From NCBI GenBank assembly GCA_030581615.1, contig JAKTTT010000020.1, positions 62,001-126,000 of the forward strand: a stretch of 64,000 nucleotides of DNA, in the 5' to 3' direction. Shown here piece after piece: positions 21,871 to 32,871 of the stretch. A model generated the notes under the pieces. That model was not told the DNA's origin and searched no databases. It worked only from the letters and a program-made list of their open reading frames with translations. Each line of letters starts with the position of its first letter. Position 1 is the first letter of the stretch. The DNA is from Alloascoidea africana. Lineage: Eukaryota > Ascomycota > Alloascoideomycetes > Alloascoideales > Alloascoideaceae. The position numbers and the translations under genes are program-made.

Positions 21871-23137
21871 CTATTCACAAGGGATCGAAAGACAATTTTG
21901 ATGTCTGGGTTGTTTCCCTACCACACCCTTTTCGTCACTTGCTTTATCTTTTTGCAATTGGCCAGAAGGCTCTCCGTCTTGAACAGCCCCGTTTAGCAGA
22001 GCACTTACTGTCTTGCTCCTTTTTTCCAGCTTATGCCGTATCATCATTAGTTGGTCGATAACATGCTGCTTCCTTTTAAGATCCTTTTGTGAAAGACCCG
22101 GATCGATGCTTTTTTTCATGTCCTCTATTCGAGAAGGACGGCTTACTATGCTTTCAGGTAAAACCAAATCTCGAAATTGTAAAACTTCCGTCATACTCTT
22201 CACAGTGACATCTGTTTTTGCTGCCAAAGAACGAATCAGTGAGAGGATCTTGTCTCCGTCGTCGCCAGTATCACTATAGTTATAACTGTTGATCTCTTCC
22301 ATGATTTTGGCAACGTTAGAGGCAGGCTCTGGGGTAGAGCTTGTGAGGTGTATAGTTTTAATTCCCAGCATTCTGGCTTCTTCAAAGGATTCCCCCCTCT
22401 CATCGTCAATATAACAGATATTGGTCTGTAGGTACTTTTCATTTTTGCTCACCATCGTCTTATCTCTAAGAAGAGTGAATGCATTTGAGTTTGGCAATCT
22501 GATCCCATCAGCCGCAAAATTCACATGTACAAAAATTGGACAGCTCGCTCTGTTTCTTGGAAGCATTTTCAAGCTTGCAGTTGACACTAAAAAAGCAGTG
22601 TCGCTATTGTTATCAATCTTACGCATTATCGGCTGGAAATAGGGCCTAAATTTCCAAGTAGCGATGTCATAGCAAAGACGATGGCTTCGCATGTAGCTTA
22701 AGAACTGAAGTCCATCCTTGCTAACTTCAATGTTTCCAGGGTCCAGATATAACTTGATCAGACACTTTGTGTCCTCTTGAGATAGTGGCTTTTTGGCAAT
22801 TTGTTCATACGCTTTTCTAATGCCTACGCCTAGCCATCTGTCAAAAGCAGCGGCAGCGTAATGTTTGGTTCTAGCGCTGATAGTTTCTCAAAACCTACCT
22901 TATCTTCTGTATATGCTCGGAACTGAAGTCAATCCCTTCTTTTTCCTGAGAAACTCGCCCTAACAGCTCTGGCATAGCATCACGATGTTTGAATAATATG
23001 TCATCCTTCGTTATAAAGCCTGGCCTCTGCATACGAACATGAGGAGACCCAGAAGTCACATCAGAAAAGTTTCTCTTTAAGAAAAGGATTTCACGACATT
23101 TGGAAAGCCTCAATACTCCCAGCCATTGCTTTTCCAT
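21871..23137 (-). CDS. HAD-like protein of unknown function, two exons, possibly mitochondrial
   Basis: The main frame (21871-22837) ends a protein with a HAD-superfamily-like motif near the middle, NICYIDDERGESFEEARMLG, resembling the acidic motif IV (DD) and following helix of HAD hydrolases. The C-terminal ~110 residues are charged. An in-frame stop upstream requires an exon 1, which fits at 22899-23137 (ATG at 23137) and ends AG|GTAGGT. Several downstream acceptors keep the frame; a 61-base intron (acceptor GACAG at 22838) matches the size of other introns here and gives 401 residues. Exon 1 starts MEKQWLGVLRLSKCREILFLK, basic and plausible as a mitochondrial signal. I do not recognise the family. 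The exact acceptor is uncertain and a frameshift cannot be excluded. Confidence 0.55.
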
Positions 23138-24844
23138 TTGGCATTTATCGCTTTTCCCATTCCACAGGATTCATAACTTGGATTTGATTTGATTTGTTGC
23201 ATGTGACTGTATGGAGCAGGGTAAGCAGCAATTACTTTACAATATGAGCATGCCACGCTCTTTTTGGCGATTTGATTCATCAAAAAAGATCTTCGTTAAT
23301 TGATAAAACGTCAATTTATAGGGATTGCTTTTAAGAAAGTTGTGGTGTTGATCTAAGAAGCAGATGATTTTTGGAAGAGCAAATCCTAAAGCATAAACCA
23401 GATCTGATAGTGTAAAAGGGAACATGTTCGTTATCTCGACTAAACCCGAGATCAAGAAAAACCGACACCTCTTTGCCAATTACTATCCTGCAAGGTGTGC
23501 CGTATCTTTCAGTGACCCAAGACGTATGCGTCTTGTATTGGAGGAGAGTGTGAAATCAAGCCGCACCACCAAGTAAAGATTGAAAGTTATAATTTGTAGA
23601 TGAAGGTTTTTCTTATTTTTAATTTGGGCCAAGTTTATTAAGAGTGGTACCACGTTACTTGATGGAAAGGTTCGACAATGGGTTAAATAGATGCTCCGTG
23701 CTTTATAACTTTGAAATAAAAAATCATTCAACATTTTTTTCAATCCTTAGGGGCCAAAAAAGCAGGACTTTTAAACGGAGTGACTGATGAAAGATTCCAC
23801 TTAGGTAGAGAGAGAACTTGAATGAGATGCTTTCAGAAGTAATATCTGAGGATTTGTAGCTGCACGAATTCTGCCGACCTTTGCATCATCCAGCATCCAT
23901 CAGGTCGAGGACGGTTTTGAATCTCTTCACGAAAATCAAAAGGGAAGAAAGCGTTTGACTCTGGTTTGAATCATGTTAATGCATTTGCGCCACATCATTT
24001 TGTCTCTTTGCCAGCTCTACCATACAGACCATGAATTAGAAGATGGGGGAATTTCGAGTTTCGTGTTCAAGTTATGAATCTCAGATTCCTCTTAGGATTT
24101 GAGACATTGCCTTTGGTTTCTTTACTTGATAGACGTCACAAATTGCTTGAGCAAAGCACTGCCCAACTTGCCATTCCTGAACGATCTAACTATTCGATCT
24201 CCAACTTTTGATCTTCATCTTGATAAATTTCCTACCTAAAGTCACTTCTTCTGTATAAACCTAATCAAACTTCTTTTGCCACAGACCGTACAAATATGGA
24301 GAAAGAAAATTAATGCCCAAGCTGTTGACGTAAAAAAAGTTGGTGGACGTAGAGGATCATTAATTAATCTCCAAAAATGTATGAGGTAGCAATTACTACG
24401 TGCTTCACTGTTGATTGTCTCAGACAGCTTAATGTGGCAGTTCTGGATCAACAAGAGAATCTCATCTGTGGGCCATTTGTGCTAATAAGAAGCTGAAAAG
24501 AGAATCTAGCGTTGAAGCATCGCATATGGGTCATTCATATCACCAATGATGAACCACTTTATAAAAGTTTATTGCCGTGTCTGCTTTTTTTTCTCGTCTA
24601 CCAATCATTGTTTAAAATTCTGTCATAGGTTTCCGAGGACTCTTAACTAATATTCGTGGGATATGGTGCCTGACTGAGTACCGGGATTGGTTGAAAGCCA
24701 ACTTTAAAAGTTTTGATGTACAGAGGCAAGGGTAGTGTGCCCACTTGTTCCACTAGTGATTGACTTTCATCGACGGGGATAACACAAAAAGAAAGCGAAT
24801 AAATACCAAGTTGGGCCCGTCCTTCTTTGCCAACAAAAACCACA
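23138..24844. other. Divergent intergenic region (~1.7 kb)
   Basis: Lies between the HAD-like gene (minus) and the scramblase-like gene (plus). Only ORFs of up to ~86 codons without domains are present. No tRNA or repeat is seen. Confidence 0.5.
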
Positions 24845-25678
24845 ATGTCAAGTCCCAAATACGATAAATTGAAGAAATCGCTAGCAAAGGCTAACTACGA
24901 AGAATTTAATGGGCCACCCGTAGGCGTGTCAACGACGAAGAAGGACCGAAGGGAGGGATACATGGGGAACGCTATAGTTCCTGGTTCTGGTACTTATGCT
25001 CTACTTTCATACCCTGAGTTGATAATTGGACGCAAGATGGACAAATTTTTCACAAATTTAAGAGGTCGAGACAGATATGTCATCATGAACACTGAAGGAA
25101 CACATCTGGGTTATATACTGGAGAAAAGTGAAAAGAGCTGGGGGAGTACATGTTTCTATCAAGTGTTTGATGTAGACAAGGGGTATCTAATGTCTTTGAA
25201 AAGAAGCATGTCTAAAGGTTCGCATACTGTTAAAGTTCTGATCCCCCAAATGGGTGATCCCATAAATCCAGGTGATGATGAACTGAGAATTGGACGAGTG
25301 GATACTCGAGCATCTATGTTAAAACACAAGCTCGACGTATGCCAAAGGTTGGGGAATGGAGAGGACGTTGTTTTTGGAGAGGTTGTTGCATCTTTCCGGG
25401 CCCATGATTTTACAATCTGTAACAGAGATGGAGGTGTACTGGCCAATATCCACCGCTTTAAACCAACAAGTAAAAAGGATAGGTATCTCACTGACACCAG
25501 TATATATCACCTTCGAATGGATCCTTCTGCCTTTGAAGGAGTTGAACATTTGGAAGGGAAACCTTTTCTGCGTTTGAGCGTGGACCAAAGGGCTCTGGCC
25601 TTGGCAGCAGTTGCTGCGCTAGACCTAGAGTTCTTTAACGAGGATAGAGCGGCTAGAGACGGGAAGCGCAGTTCATAA
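24845..25678 (+). CDS. Phospholipid scramblase-like protein (Aim25-type)
   Basis: A 277-residue protein; the ATG at 24845 (cacaATG) is the first ATG in the frame. The pattern fits the scramblase/LURP-one beta-barrel family. An early segment, RDRYVIMNTEGTHLGYILEK, corresponds to the family's (Y-x-I-x-D-x-x-G-x-x-LG) strand. A middle part is FRAHDFTICNRDGGVLANIHR. The end, LSVDQRALALAAVAALDLEFF, matches the closing D-Q-R-A-x-x-L-A-x-A-x-x-x-D-x-x-F-F helix. In S. cerevisiae the family member is Aim25. Unlike typical Aim25 there is no obvious long mitochondrial presequence: the N-terminus is MSSPKYDKLKKSLAKANYEE. Biochemical scrambling activity is unproven for fungal members. Assignment to the family is likely; one-to-one orthology with AIM25 is uncertain. 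Confidence 0.65.
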   Translation: MSSPKYDKLKKSLAKANYEEFNGPPVGVSTTKKDRREGYMGNAIVPGSGTYALLSYPELIIGRKMDKFFTNLRGRDRYVIMNTEGTHLGYILEKSEKSWGSTCFYQVFDVDKGYLMSLKRSMSKGSHTVKVLIPQMGDPINPGDDELRIGRVDTRASMLKHKLDVCQRLGNGEDVVFGEVVASFRAHDFTICNRDGGVLANIHRFKPTSKKDRYLTDTSIYHLRMDPSAFEGVEHLEGKPFLRLSVDQRALALAAVAALDLEFFNEDRAARDGKRSS

Positions 25679-26856
25679 TGGATGTTATGTGTAACATGAA
25701 TTGAAAACAAAAAGGTGCAAGGGTACTTAAAAAGTCTGCCACATGGGGGGCATCACTTACTTATTATTTATTTTTTTATTAAGAGCAGCAGTGTCCATAT
25801 CTTCTGGGCGAAAAACGTGCTTGCTTTACAGGCGTCTGTTTAGAATGTGAGTAATTGGGCATCAAGTAATGAAGTAATATATATAGGGAGAATGCAGTTA
25901 TCAGAGAGAGAAACATTTATTTCTCAGGAATTTTTCGAGATATTCTACAGCACGCTTTGAAAAGCACCACCACCAGCCTTTCAACTTTCCTCTCTAGTTT
26001 ATCCGGACACTTTCTGCAGGTGTTTTAATCCGGACTCGTTTTAATAAAGATGTATGCGTTTAAGGCACCATTTTTAAGTTTTGCTCAATGGCCGTTCTTC
26101 GAGTTTTTGACCCCAGTATCCTTCTACCGACCCAGGATTAATCTTTGAGGATATAGGTTAATTGAGGAGGTGAAAAAATTCCTACTGGTGTGTGCTTTAC
26201 CAATAAGATCTGACATGGGGGTTTAGTCCTCTTGTAAAGAGAAGAAGTTTGCATGTTGCATAAGATCTGCATACCTCTCAATACCTACGAGCGTCAATTG
26301 TTCACAGCTGGTTTCACAAACGGCTGATCTTTACAGTGATTATCTATCCTCTATCAAATTCCAACTGGGAATTTAGCTGCTACTGAAGGCCTATTTGCAA
26401 CCAGATACCCCTCATATATCGATCGAATATTTAATAGGGTCATGCCTTGTTTCTCAGCTCGTTGCGTCACTCAGTTTTTAAAACGGCGGAGACAAACCCA
26501 AACAAACCTTGTGTTGATAGAAATACATTCCAATAGGGGCATTGCGTCGGTGCAATTAATCTCAATTGTTATCTAGTATTCATCTAGTCCAGGTCTAAAT
26601 AGTTGTGGTCACCTCAGCAGAGTATAGTAAAACTCGTAGTACCATGAGACGGAAATACACGTGAAAAGGTTTCAAAAAATGGTCCACTCTACAGGCAATC
26701 GCTGGAAGAAAGAGTTTTGCTCGGTTCAACAGGTTCTATCATGAAGATTATATATCTATTAAGAACGCATCACGCTAAAGGGGGGAAAATATCCTTTCTA
26801 TCCAGCACGAAAACGACTTCTCCGATGCAATCAAAAGTGACACGATTCGATCAATC
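25679..26856. other. Intergenic region between convergent genes
   Basis: About 1.2 kb. It contains a TATA-like TATATATAGGG near 25880 and a 32-codon ORF at 26050-26148 that shows no family resemblance. No other feature is supported. Confidence 0.45.
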
Positions 26857-27197
26857 TTAACAGAGAGCGTCAAGAGCGCAACAACAACAAAGGGCCGCCA
26901 AACTAGATTCGTCGGAATATGTTAGTTGGAGAAAAAAAGAAGGGGGGATTAAAGAGGCTTACCATCCAGCGCAGCATCCGTCGTTACTGTCTTTCTGCTG
27001 TGCAGGCTGTTGTTGAATAATGATGGGCTGAGGCTGTGGAGCATAACCACCTTGAGGAGGAGGATAGCCACCTTGTGGTGGAGGATAACCCTGGGGTGGG
27101 TACTCTTGAGGAGGATATTGCTTGAAAAAACAGAATGGACCGGTGATGGTTAGTTATGTCTCAGGTGCAGCGTGCATAGTTAGGAACTTACACTCAT
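26857..27197 (-). CDS. CYSTM-type small Cys-rich membrane-module protein, three exons
   Basis: Exons at 27192-27197 (only ATGAGT), 26963-27120 and 26857-26902 join to a 69-residue protein. It starts MSQYPPQEYPPQ, continues with YPPPQGG repeats and PQPIIIQQQP, and ends with the Cys-rich module GCCAG-CLAALCCCCALDALC. This is the CYSTM architecture: Gly/Pro/Gln/Tyr-rich N-terminus plus a C-terminal Cys-rich membrane-associated helix. S. cerevisiae relatives include Ybr016w and Ydl012c, plasma-membrane-associated small proteins linked to stress. Introns are 71 bases (GTAAGT, branch ACTAAC) and 60 bases (GTAAGC, branch ACTAAC, acceptor CTAG). Every splice keeps the frame, and the last exon restores the Cys block, so the model is well supported despite its size. 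Confidence 0.85.
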
Positions 27198-29263
27198 GGT
27201 TGATGAAGAAACTGCCTGTGCTAAAGGGAAAAACGAGTGGTGGTGGCTAAGAGAAAAGAGAAATTAGAGAAGAGAAGAATGAAGAAGGCGGCCGGGAGGT
27301 CGAAGAGAAGGAAAAGGAGTTGTTCTTATCAAGCTTGGCCTGGCTGTGCTGTCTCGCCCAGCGTCTGGCGGCCAGCCAAGCCAGAGTGCTCCAGGTGTTG
27401 CCGCGGTGACTGCCGGCTGTTCGATCCGACCGAGGACGCTTTTCGGACTGGGGCAGAGCTTTGGAGGCTGCTGGTAAACTGGTGTGGGCCTGGGGACGGT
27501 CGTGGAGAGCTGGAGATGGCTCGCTGGAAAGAAAAAGCGTCGCTGGCGGACAAGCCGTGGCTGACGAGTCGTGAACATCCACCGTTGGCTCTTTCTCTTT
27601 CGCTTCTTTTCGACTCTGGCACCATCCCCAACTCAAGTCTGCTAAAGTGTACCGACACGCTGGCGTTTCGTCCCCGGCCACTGCCGTATTAAAACTGAAC
27701 CATCTCTCTGCTACATGTGCTCTGGAGATTCGCTGGGCGGGCGTACATGATGAAAGAGTGGCTGCGTGCATCAAAGCCCTTTTCGAAGCGCCGGCACTTT
27801 CTCTCGCTTCCTGAGATGGCCCGTAGGTGTTTTCTACCGCCAGCAAAGAGGCCGATGGGCGAAAAGCATCGTAAAGTAGTATCAGGTTCTCCTGGTTAGG
27901 CGATTCACAGTGACCTGCTGCTAGGAACAAGACAATACTGGAACAAGTGCCAAGTGCCAAGCGCCAAGGCAGAGGCAGAGGCCAAAACAAAACGAAGAAA
28001 TCTAGGAATCATCACTGTTTGTAAGTTTTGTAAGTCCCTGTAGCAGTTGCCAGAGTGTCTTGCACAGGAACGAAAATTGAACCACTTTGCTCTGCCAAGA
28101 GTGGCCAGAAATTTGATTACGAAAATAGATGTTTCGTGGGATTTGTATAGCCCTTATCCCGTGGATCCAAGGTCACCAAGCTCAGATGATTCTTTTCTGA
28201 GCTGTGGCAGGCTTAAGGCAAAGTAGCGATTCAACAGGTTCAATCTGATATGATAGTTGTAGTTCTGGCTAATCATCATTGCCCGATACGCACAGGGTTC
28301 TCCCTCCTAGTACATTCCAGTGCTAGGTTTCTCAAGATAGAAGCTCGACTACTTTCGTCATGCCTTTATGTTCATGAGCAATGTAAGGACCAGCTCTCTG
28401 TTTTGCACTGTGGGGTGAACCAGCCTCAGCAAAGGTGTAAATTGCCACGAAAGCAATTCTCATTCACAGAAAGGAGTTAGAGCAATAAACCCAATCATGC
28501 TCTCCTACATGCTATTGTCCTTGTTGCAGTTTGGTGTTTGAGCTTTGCAGTTTGCAGTTTCTGCAGTTGCAATCAAATTTGTGGTTTTTAAAGGACTGTG
28601 CCAACAAAGTGGAAACAAAAATGGGAGCGTTGGAAGAAATGGCGCTTTCAGCATTCCACACATAAAAACAGGGTGCAAAAGATACACAATTCTTCGCAAC
28701 AATGGGTCTTGCACTTTCCACTTTTCTCCTCTATGTCTCGTGCATCCTCAGCAATGCGCTAGCGCGGCTATGATGTTGGTGCTCCATGGATAGAGATCAG
28801 AGTAAAAAGAGCTATCTTTAGTACCTCTATAATCAGCATAATCAGCATAGATTGATAGAATGTTGGACTCCACAAACCGAGCGAAACGGCTCAGTATTGT
28901 TCCACCACGTATCTCTATGGCACAAACAATAGCTTTTGTAAAACGCCTGCTTAAAGACCTGCTTTCTTCTTGAACTTTCGCCAACACCAGAAGGCTCAGC
29001 CCTGTCATGTCGAGCCATTGTTATTGCAGTCCACCATAAGCAAAAAATGCCTGTGCCCCGTGAAAGTAGCCCAGATTCGTCCTCCGGGATAAACGCACAA
29101 TGTCATTCCAAGACCAACAATAGCCCTCTTCTCCTTCCATTGTTTGAAGCAGAATATATGCCATTCTGCATTACCCGTTTCTCATATAAAACCACACTTG
29201 GTTGCTTCTTCCGTAGCTTTTGATCAATAGTCTTTCTCTTTATAATAAAAGAATAAGAAGCAA
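27198..29263. other. Divergent intergenic region with a GC-rich block
   Basis: About 2 kb between the CYSTM gene and the PH-domain gene. Bases ~27240-27970 are clearly more GC-rich than the surroundings and are open in several frames, with the longest open stretch on the minus strand. That stretch has no ATG at its beginning and no recognisable domain. It is taken as promoter or long 5' leader sequence rather than a gene. Confidence 0.45.
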
Positions 29264-31309
29264 ATGACAGCAGAGCATCATCGCACATCGATGGAGGAGA
29301 CTAATTGGGTCCGTCTGAGCCATACCGGCGCTAAGCTTAATTCAAATAATCCTCCTCCCCATTCTCTCCAATCTCCCCATCCCACTTCCAACCTGTCTCA
29401 GGCTCCCGGCTTGACCGAATTGCAAGGCCAGTATCTGGAAATGGATCAAATCGCCTATTCGGAACTTCACAGTTCATCAGTCTCCACTGGCCCTCATACC
29501 GAAGCTGTTGCCGCCGCCATGGCGGCAGTTGCCGGCACAGCCGCCAGCACCAGTACCAGCAAAACCAACAAACGTCATTCGGAACCCCATATCAAAAAAA
29601 CAGTAGACACTGATTACACAGCAAGATCGAACTTGCCATCCAGAACAAACTCGTTGATCGCACGCCTATCATTCTCAAGCTCTAGATCTCACATTCCCAG
29701 AAGATCACAGTCAAATTGCAGGTCCTCATCCATCTCTAAGGCAAGCAGCTCATCGGCAATTGGGTCCCATAAGCATCAACAGAGCGCCGCTCGTTTCTCA
29801 ACCTCAGATACCACAGACTCTTCAATTGTCTTGTCTTCTTCGCTTACTGTCGCTGGAAATGTAAGGAATAGTGCTCAAAGATCATCCAAAGTAAACTTGG
29901 ACCCCCAGCTGAACCCTATAACAATTCTCCTTGCCGCTAAAAAGCGAAGAACATACCATGAGGGCTTGGTGTCTCTGGTACGCATTTTCAAAGGCAAATC
30001 AACTGAAGAGATGAGAAACGTTTTGGTAAAGATCTCGGGAAGCGATCTGACAATTTGGGAAAAGTCTCAATCTTCTTCCTCATTCTCCAGCACTGGTTCC
30101 TCAACCACCGCCGCTGTGATCCCATCTTCGCCACCTAAAATCGCAATCTCCGTTTCTGGTATCTCAATACAATGGCACACATCCACAGACGCTTATGCTT
30201 TATGTCTCTCGAGCTCTGGGCTCGCGTTACAACTTGCGTTTCTAACGGAGGATGATAGGGACATTTGGCAAGCTGCACTGCGACTGTCTCAATTCGAATA
30301 CCGCAGTCTCAACGAAGCATATACAGGCGTCCTATTGGCAACCAGGGGTCCCCAAATTAATGACATAAATACATTGTTGGCTCGGAATCGGTTTAAACAC
30401 GGTGAGGTTGTTCATTTAAAGTTTGGAAATCGAAAGCGAGGCCAGTATGATCCCACTGATAGCCAAATGTATGCTGATGCTGAAAGAGAGACTAGCTCCT
30501 GGATCAAGTGTTGGGCAGTGATAACTCCCGGTCCAAAGCAAGCTTCAACACCAACCAGCAACGGAGGATTGGGCAGGAAATTAAGTTTCCGAAAACAAAA
30601 AGAACACTTTGCGCAAAAGCTTGGAAAACTGCAGTTCTGGACAAGTAGGAAAAATGAGGGTAAAAAAAAGGAGCTCCTTGCCGAAGTGAACTTTGTCGAC
30701 TCTTGCTATGCTGCATATCCTCAGAACGAATCTTTGATAGACTTTTCGAGGCTAATATGCGTTGATGGAGAGATAGTGCGATACCACCCAAGTAGAGAGA
30801 AAATGAGGTTCAAATCTCCTGGGGGCAGTGGAGATGGCTCAAAACATTCTACAATTCATACCACGATTGAAATTATACCTCAACAGCATCCAGCGGTTCC
30901 TGACTCCGAGACCTTGATTCGGTTTTTACTCCCTGTATACGACGCTTTTCATCTATATGGCAGACCCCAAAGAATTGAAAGCAACAAGCTGGAGAGAAAG
31001 TGCCTGCTTTTTGGAATGCCAATGCTGCCTGCAACTGAATATCTTTTACTACAACACGTCACAGAGGAAATCCGTAGAATCAAGGAATTGGAAGGAGGTA
31101 TAAGAGAAGATAAAGAGTGGTGGTTTGGAATGATGAAGAGTATACTGATTCAAAAAATGGCTGGAGGGTATACTGGATCTGGAAACGTGAAGGATTTAAA
31201 CTATTCCACAACGTTTCCAGCTTCAAATTTGGATAACTGTTATGATGGTAGAGTCGGACGTAGCAGTTTCTCATTGGCAGAGTCAACGGTTGGCCAAGTT
31301 TGTGCATAG
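29264..31309 (+). CDS. PH-domain protein of the Caf120/Skg3 family
   Basis: A 681-residue protein. Residues 1-215 are low-complexity, Ser/Thr-rich with an Ala-rich stretch (VAAAMAAVAGTAA). Residues ~220-343 form a PH-like domain, starting ILLAAKKRRTYHEG and ending DDRDIWQAALRLSQFEY; Ser-rich loop sequence interrupts it. A second conserved block follows: EAYTGVLLATRGPQIND, SSWIKCWAVITPGP, then FVDSCYAAYPQNESLIDFSRL, and at the end LIRFLLPVYDAFHLYGRPQR and LLFGMPMLPATEYL. This order (PH, TG-LL-RG, W-KCYAVV-P, YP-LID, LPVYDAF-LYGRP) is that of S. cerevisiae Caf120 (CCR4-NOT-associated) and its paralogue Skg3. It is shorter than those proteins, lacking their long C-terminal tail. Role in CCR4-NOT or bud-neck function is inference. 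Confidence 0.8.
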   Translation: MTAEHHRTSMEETNWVRLSHTGAKLNSNNPPPHSLQSPHPTSNLSQAPGLTELQGQYLEMDQIAYSELHSSSVSTGPHTEAVAAAMAAVAGTAASTSTSKTNKRHSEPHIKKTVDTDYTARSNLPSRTNSLIARLSFSSSRSHIPRRSQSNCRSSSISKASSSSAIGSHKHQQSAARFSTSDTTDSSIVLSSSLTVAGNVRNSAQRSSKVNLDPQLNPITILLAAKKRRTYHEGLVSLVRIFKGKSTEEMRNVLVKISGSDLTIWEKSQSSSSFSSTGSSTTAAVIPSSPPKIAISVSGISIQWHTSTDAYALCLSSSGLALQLAFLTEDDRDIWQAALRLSQFEYRSLNEAYTGVLLATRGPQINDINTLLARNRFKHGEVVHLKFGNRKRGQYDPTDSQMYADAERETSSWIKCWAVITPGPKQASTPTSNGGLGRKLSFRKQKEHFAQKLGKLQFWTSRKNEGKKKELLAEVNFVDSCYAAYPQNESLIDFSRLICVDGEIVRYHPSREKMRFKSPGGSGDGSKHSTIHTTIEIIPQQHPAVPDSETLIRFLLPVYDAFHLYGRPQRIESNKLERKCLLFGMPMLPATEYLLLQHVTEEIRRIKELEGGIREDKEWWFGMMKSILIQKMAGGYTGSGNVKDLNYSTTFPASNLDNCYDGRVGRSSFSLAESTVGQVCA

Positions 31310-31686
31310 ATTATTTTTTTTCCTTTCGTTCTTTACATCGTTTTGTTGGAGCTTGCTTTATATATGATTTATTTGCAAATAACAGAATGATAGATACTCA
31401 GGTATTACTACTCAACTTTTATCTATCTTTTTTTTTTTGTTAATCCCCGACACTAGCACTGCCAAGCAGAAACGTAGCCAGAGATTTAGAGCTCCTTTTT
31501 GCAAGTTGCTGGATCTCCGCAACGTTAACATGTGGTGGGGTTACCCTGTTTTGTGAAAAACGGTGCGAGTGCATTATTAATTAAAAGTACAGATTGGAAA
31601 AAAAAAGTTTGGCCACAGATCTGATCTGCTCTTCTCCAATACATCCACAAACGATCCTGCGCACCGAGCTTTTTTCTTACAAAGCG
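31310..31686. other. Intergenic region upstream of RNR2
   Basis: About 380 bases with a T-rich stretch near 31425-31440 and poly(A)-type sequence near 31597. This is the probable RNR2 promoter. No Mlu1-box or Crt1 site is confidently visible. Confidence 0.4.
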
Positions 31687-32871
31687 ATGTTTCCCAGTGA
31701 AACAGATGCACGCAGTTATTCCGACTTTGAACGATTGTCTCGGTTGAAACAAGGTTTACCGGAAATCAAGGGGGCAAATAATGAAGCATATCTTGATACC
31801 AGACACCCAACTGAACCAACAAATGGCCATCATGAATTCCTTGCCGCTCATAGGGCGCACAGACAGGCTTTGAAGAAATTGGAATCGGAGGAACCGATCC
31901 TGAAAGAGAACAAACGGCGGTTTGTACTATTTCCAATCAAGTTTCACGAAATTTGGCAGATGTACAAGAAAGCAGAATCTTGTTTTTGGACGGCTGAGGA
32001 GGTGGATCTCGGAAAGGATCTATACGATTGGGATACCAAGATGAATGCCGATGAAAAATATTTTATTTCACGGATTTTGGCGTTTTTCGCTGCATCTGAT
32101 GGCATTGTGAATGAAAACCTCGTTGAGAACTTTTCTGCAGAAGTACAGATTCCGGAGGCAAAATGTTTTTACGGGTTCCAAATAATGATGGAAAACATAC
32201 ACTCAGAAACTTATTCTCTACTAATTGATACCTATATCAAAGAGGCAGAAGAGAGAGATTATCTGTTTAATGCTATTGAAAATATTCCCTGTATAAAAAA
32301 GAAAGCCGACTGGGCGCTTAGATGGATCACAGATAAAGATGCTCTGTTTGCCGAGCGGCTGGTTGCGTTTGCTTCTGTGGAAGGAATTTTCTTTTCTGGA
32401 TCTTTTGCATCCATCTTTTGGCTAAGAAAGAGAGGTCTTATGCCTGGTCTCACTTTTTCAAATGAGCTCATTTGTCGTGATGAGGGTTTGCACACGGACT
32501 TTGCATGTCTGCTGTTTGCCCATCTCGATAACAAACCTGATCCAATTATTGTGGAAAAAATAATAACGGAGGCGGTTGAGATCGAGAAAGAATATTTTAT
32601 GGATGCCCTCCCCGTCTCTTTACTGGGGATGAATGCAAAACTCATGTGCCAATATGTTGAGTATGTGGCTGATAGACTTCTGGTGGCTTTGGGCAATAAA
32701 AAAGTTTACAATGTTCAGAACCCATTTGATTTCATGGAAAACATATCCCTGGCTGGAAAGACCAATTTCTTTGAGAAAAGAGTCTCTGATTACCAGAAAG
32801 CTGGTGTTATGGCTGGCATCAACAATGAATCTAAAACTGACGACGCATTCACAACAGATGAAGATTTTTAA
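31687..32871 (+). CDS. RNR2: Ribonucleotide reductase small subunit Rnr2
   Basis: A 394-residue R2 subunit, close to the S. cerevisiae length (399). It houses the di-iron/tyrosyl radical cofactor needed to make deoxyribonucleotides. Visible ligands are D138 (AASDGIV), E169 and H172 ([10 protein letters not shown]), E232 (SVEGIFF), and E266 and H269 ([10 protein letters not shown]); the radical tyrosine is Y176. The C-terminus TTDEDF is the type of tail that binds the large subunit. The ATG at 31687 gives a normal N-terminus; the frame is open further upstream but without another ATG. Conserved leucines here (as in ISLAGK and SLLGMNAK) are encoded by CTG, evidence for the standard meaning of that codon. 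All catalytic residues are intact, as in Rnr2 rather than Rnr4. Confidence 0.97.
   Translation: MFPSETDARSYSDFERLSRLKQGLPEIKGANNEAYLDTRHPTEPTNGHHEFLAAHRAHRQALKKLESEEPILKENKRRFVLFPIKFHEIWQMYKKAESCFWTAEEVDLGKDLYDWDTKMNADEKYFISRILAFFAASDGIVNENLVENFSAEVQIPEAKCFYGFQIMMENIHSETYSLLIDTYIKEAEERDYLFNAIENIPCIKKKADWALRWITDKDALFAERLVAFASVEGIFFSGSFASIFWLRKRGLMPGLTFSNELICRDEGLHTDFACLLFAHLDNKPDPIIVEKIITEAVEIEKEYFMDALPVSLLGMNAKLMCQYVEYVADRLLVALGNKKVYNVQNPFDFMENISLAGKTNFFEKRVSDYQKAGVMAGINNESKTDDAFTTDEDF

Noticed and set aside
22871-22898. 28-base intron in the HAD-like gene
   Set aside because: Far below a workable spliceosomal intron length; the 61-base option fits the other introns of the window.
27247-27990. 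Long minus-strand open frame (247 codons) upstream of the CYSTM gene
   Set aside because: It begins without an ATG, has no domain, and lies in a GC-rich stretch where stop codons are rare; overlapping frames on the plus strand are open too.
31594-31686. N-terminal extension of RNR2
   Set aside because: The open frame upstream of 31687 has no ATG and does not resemble R2 proteins.
31687-32871. CUG-Ser or CUG-Ala clade origin
   Set aside because: CTG encodes conserved leucines of Rnr2, and Leu fits at CTG in other conserved genes.
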